DNA of 64,000 nucleotides, taken from CAWBRT01 sp963696525. GTDB lineage: Bacteria > Acidobacteriota > Terriglobia > Terriglobales > Acidobacteriaceae. Each line of letters starts with the position of its first letter. The first letter of the stretch is position 1. This document shows, in pieces, positions 62,649 through 64,000 of this stretch. The notes under the pieces were generated by a model. It did not search any database. It was not told where the DNA came from and saw nothing but the letters and a program-made list of their open reading frames with translations. The translations under genes and the position numbers were made by a program. The stretch covers positions 124,001 to 188,000 of the forward strand of contig CAVOKO010000008.1 in assembly GCA_963696525.1 (NCBI GenBank), read 5' to 3'.

Positions 62649-63202
62649 TGGCGGCCCCGCAGTGCTGGCGGGAACATGGCCAGATACGCCCACCATAGCC
62701 GCTGCCAGCCGAGCTGTGGGTTGCCTGCGGTGAGGTGTCGAACCCCAGTTCCCAGCAGCAGCAAGGCCACTGATGTCCATAGGTCGATAATTCCACCAGT
62801 CTGCTGGTGAATCGCTCGGTTTAGGGAGTCGCCAGCTTGGCGGATTCCTTCTCCAATGTGCGAGCGTGGTGGGCGCTGGATCTCCTTTTCCAACCCTAGC
62901 AGGCGAATCGCGGCCCCCAGCAGCATGTCAGCCCTGACGCGATCCGGCGCGAACTGGATCAGGAGACTTCCGGATAAAGCATTGACTTCCACAGCGCGAA
63001 TGCCGTCCAGCCGGGCAAGACTCTTCTGAAGTTGGTCAGCCGCCCTGTGTTGTCCGATGAGTATCGGTGCGCGTAGGCGAATTCGTCCGGGAAGGGTGTG
63101 TGTTGTCTCGATTACCCCGGCGAAGCTCGGAAGGCGATTATGATCAACACCGCGTTTTCGGCCGAGCAAGGCACTCACCACGGCAGCAGTGATCAGATGC
63201 AT
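62645..63202 (-). CDS. HMA_2-like domain protein with membrane segment
   Basis: A 185-residue protein. Residues about 33-105 show HTLPGRIRLRAPILIG and SGSLLIQFAPDRVRADMLLG, the third soluble HMA_2-like domain of the operon. A C-terminal hydrophobic segment (IIDLWTSVALLLLGTGV) and LGWQRLWWAYLAMFPPAL suggest one or two membrane passes. The ATG at 63202 has GAGGA close upstream. ATGA overlap with the next gene. It is the second gene of the operon after the cation efflux gene. No metal-ligand Cys is present in the motif. Confidence 0.65.
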   Translation of the reverse strand: MHLITAAVVSALLGRKRGVDHNRLPSFAGVIETTHTLPGRIRLRAPILIGQHRAADQLQKSLARLDGIRAVEVNALSGSLLIQFAPDRVRADMLLGAAIRLLGLEKEIQRPPRSHIGEGIRQAGDSLNRAIHQQTGGIIDLWTSVALLLLGTGVRHLTAGNPQLGWQRLWWAYLAMFPPALRGRQ

Positions 63203-63239
63203 AAGTCCTCATCGCAACCAATAATTTGGGAGATTCCCA

Positions 63240-63851
63240 TCAACAGCAGCCACATGACTTCCCGCGAACTGCTTCCTTTGCTTCCCATAGGATAAGTGGT
63301 ATGACCGCCAATGCAGCGATCGGGTCAGCCCAAGTAACATGCCAAATCGCATTGACCAGAAGTCCCGTCAGAGCAACCAACGCGAGATAAGCGCATAAAC
63401 CAGACTGCGCGGCATCCGCCCGGAGGGTAGCACTGCCGGTAGCCGCGGAGAGTTCTCGTTTTTGTTTGGCCAGCCACGGCATGAAGATGGCAGCGGTCAC
63501 TAGAATGATGATTCCCAAATAGCTTGGCCGGGGCTCATTGTACCCCATCAGCGTTATCGCTGAAACCAAGGCCACATATACGGCCAGCAGCAGAAGCAGT
63601 ACTCCCGCAACCCGAGCCGTACGGCGCTCCAATTGACTATGGGTCACCGGTGTGCTGAAGCGCCACAGGACAACGACTGCGGAGAGCAGTTCAATGGCGC
63701 TATCAACTCCAAAGGCAGCCAGTGCCGGGCTGCGTGCCTGCCACGCTGCGAATTGGGAAACGGCGGCTTCCACCGTCATCCAAATGAGGGTGATCACTTG
63801 AATCCGAGCGAATCCGGCGGATCGTGTCAGGAGTCGAGACTTGAGCCGCAA
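63240..63851 (-). CDS. CDF-family cation efflux transporter, likely frameshifted at the N-terminus
   Basis: A 203-residue transmembrane domain of cation diffusion facilitators. GVDSAIELLSAVVVLWRF contains the metal-site Asp in the usual x-x-D-S-x pattern, and LRADAAQSGLCAYLALVA the second (H/D-x-x-x-D-like). About six helices are predicted. It lacks the C-terminal cytoplasmic domain of classical CDF proteins and ends CGCC. TTG 63851 is the only start in frame, with no site; instead an ATG at 63900 with AGGA upstream gives the frame that joins if one base is removed in the CCCCCAAA tract at 63881-63888. Substrate unknown. Confidence 0.7.
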   Translation of the reverse strand: MRLKSRLLTRSAGFARIQVITLIWMTVEAAVSQFAAWQARSPALAAFGVDSAIELLSAVVVLWRFSTPVTHSQLERRTARVAGVLLLLLAVYVALVSAITLMGYNEPRPSYLGIIILVTAAIFMPWLAKQKRELSAATGSATLRADAAQSGLCAYLALVALTGLLVNAIWHVTWADPIAALAVIPLILWEAKEAVRGKSCGCC

Positions 63852-63935
63852 ATATCGCTGCAGGAAAGATCTGTTCGTGTTGTTTGGGGGACGAGTTCAT
63901 ACTTTATTCCTGCGCCAACTGATGATACGGAATGT

Positions 63936-64000
63936 TTAGTGGCCGACGATGACCGCCCATGCCTGCCGCAACGCATCCGGCAGGCTGTAGATGTCCATCG
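63936..64000 (-). CDS. C-terminal end of an unidentified gene, partial
   Basis: On the minus strand an open frame enters at the window edge and stops at 63938-63936. The last residues read YSLPDALRQAWAVIVGH. Only about 20 residues are in view, so no family can be named. It would be the gene before the CDF-like gene. Confidence 0.3.
   Translation of the reverse strand, partial: MDIYSLPDALRQAWAVIVGH

Overview
The window looks like a chromosomal segment of a soil-type bacterium, most likely an acidobacterium (Terriglobia-like). That is an inference from gene content: secreted giants built of NHL, Ig-like and chitobiase-C-terminal-like repeats, a large exopolysaccharide (EPS) locus led by a NusG paralogue, and PilW/PilX-like pilus genes. 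No rRNA or tRNA gene and no CRISPR array was seen.

Layout. 1-3.1 kb: end of a type IV pilus minor pilin operon (PilW-like, PilX-like). 3.3-5.8 kb: UDP-glucose 4-epimerase and UDP-glucose 6-dehydrogenase. 6.1-8.6 kb: two small Sel1/TPR-like paralogues in opposite orientation, enclosing a NusG-like antiterminator and a TetR regulator. 8.8-25.4 kb: EPS core with a membrane-bound sugar 4,6-dehydratase, Wza-like export protein, Wzc-like tyrosine kinase, acyltransferase, methyltransferase, three glycosyltransferases, a polymerase candidate, a PglC-like phosphosugar transferase, a PglD-like acetyltransferase and a DegT aminotransferase. A 0.48-kb inverted repeat (10912-11389 and 25692-26170) brackets about 14 kb of this block. 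26.3-38.2 kb: a nonulosonic (legionaminic-like) acid operon with overlapping genes, a fused acyltransferase-formyltransferase, a CBS-type nucleotidyltransferase, a LegB-like dehydratase, a flippase and a putative sugar transferase.

38.4-53.1 kb, minus strand: a small beta-barrel protein and a giant secreted protein (about 4,600 residues if read through) with several NHL propellers, one FG-GAP propeller and 13 chitobiase-like repeats. Two identical one-base insertions in the repeats break its frame. 53.9 kb: a CpsB/YwqE-type phosphatase, the expected partner of the Wzc-like kinase.

54,753-57,698: a complete IS1595-family element with 25-bp imperfect terminal inverted repeats, an 8-bp target duplication and five passenger genes, one of them a 57-aa gene. 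58.0-64.0 kb: an unknown basic protein, then a minus-strand metal-homeostasis operon (P1B-type ATPase, three HMA_2-like proteins, a small membrane protein, a cation diffusion facilitator).

How the genes work together (inference): the PglF/PglE/PglD/PglC-like set would make a diamino-sugar primer on undecaprenyl phosphate. Glycosyltransferases then extend it. The Leg-like operon supplies CMP-nonulosonate, which is possibly N-formylated. Wzx flips the unit, the polymerase joins units, Wza/Wzc export them, and CpsB resets Wzc. The NusG paralogue probably helps polymerase read the long operons.
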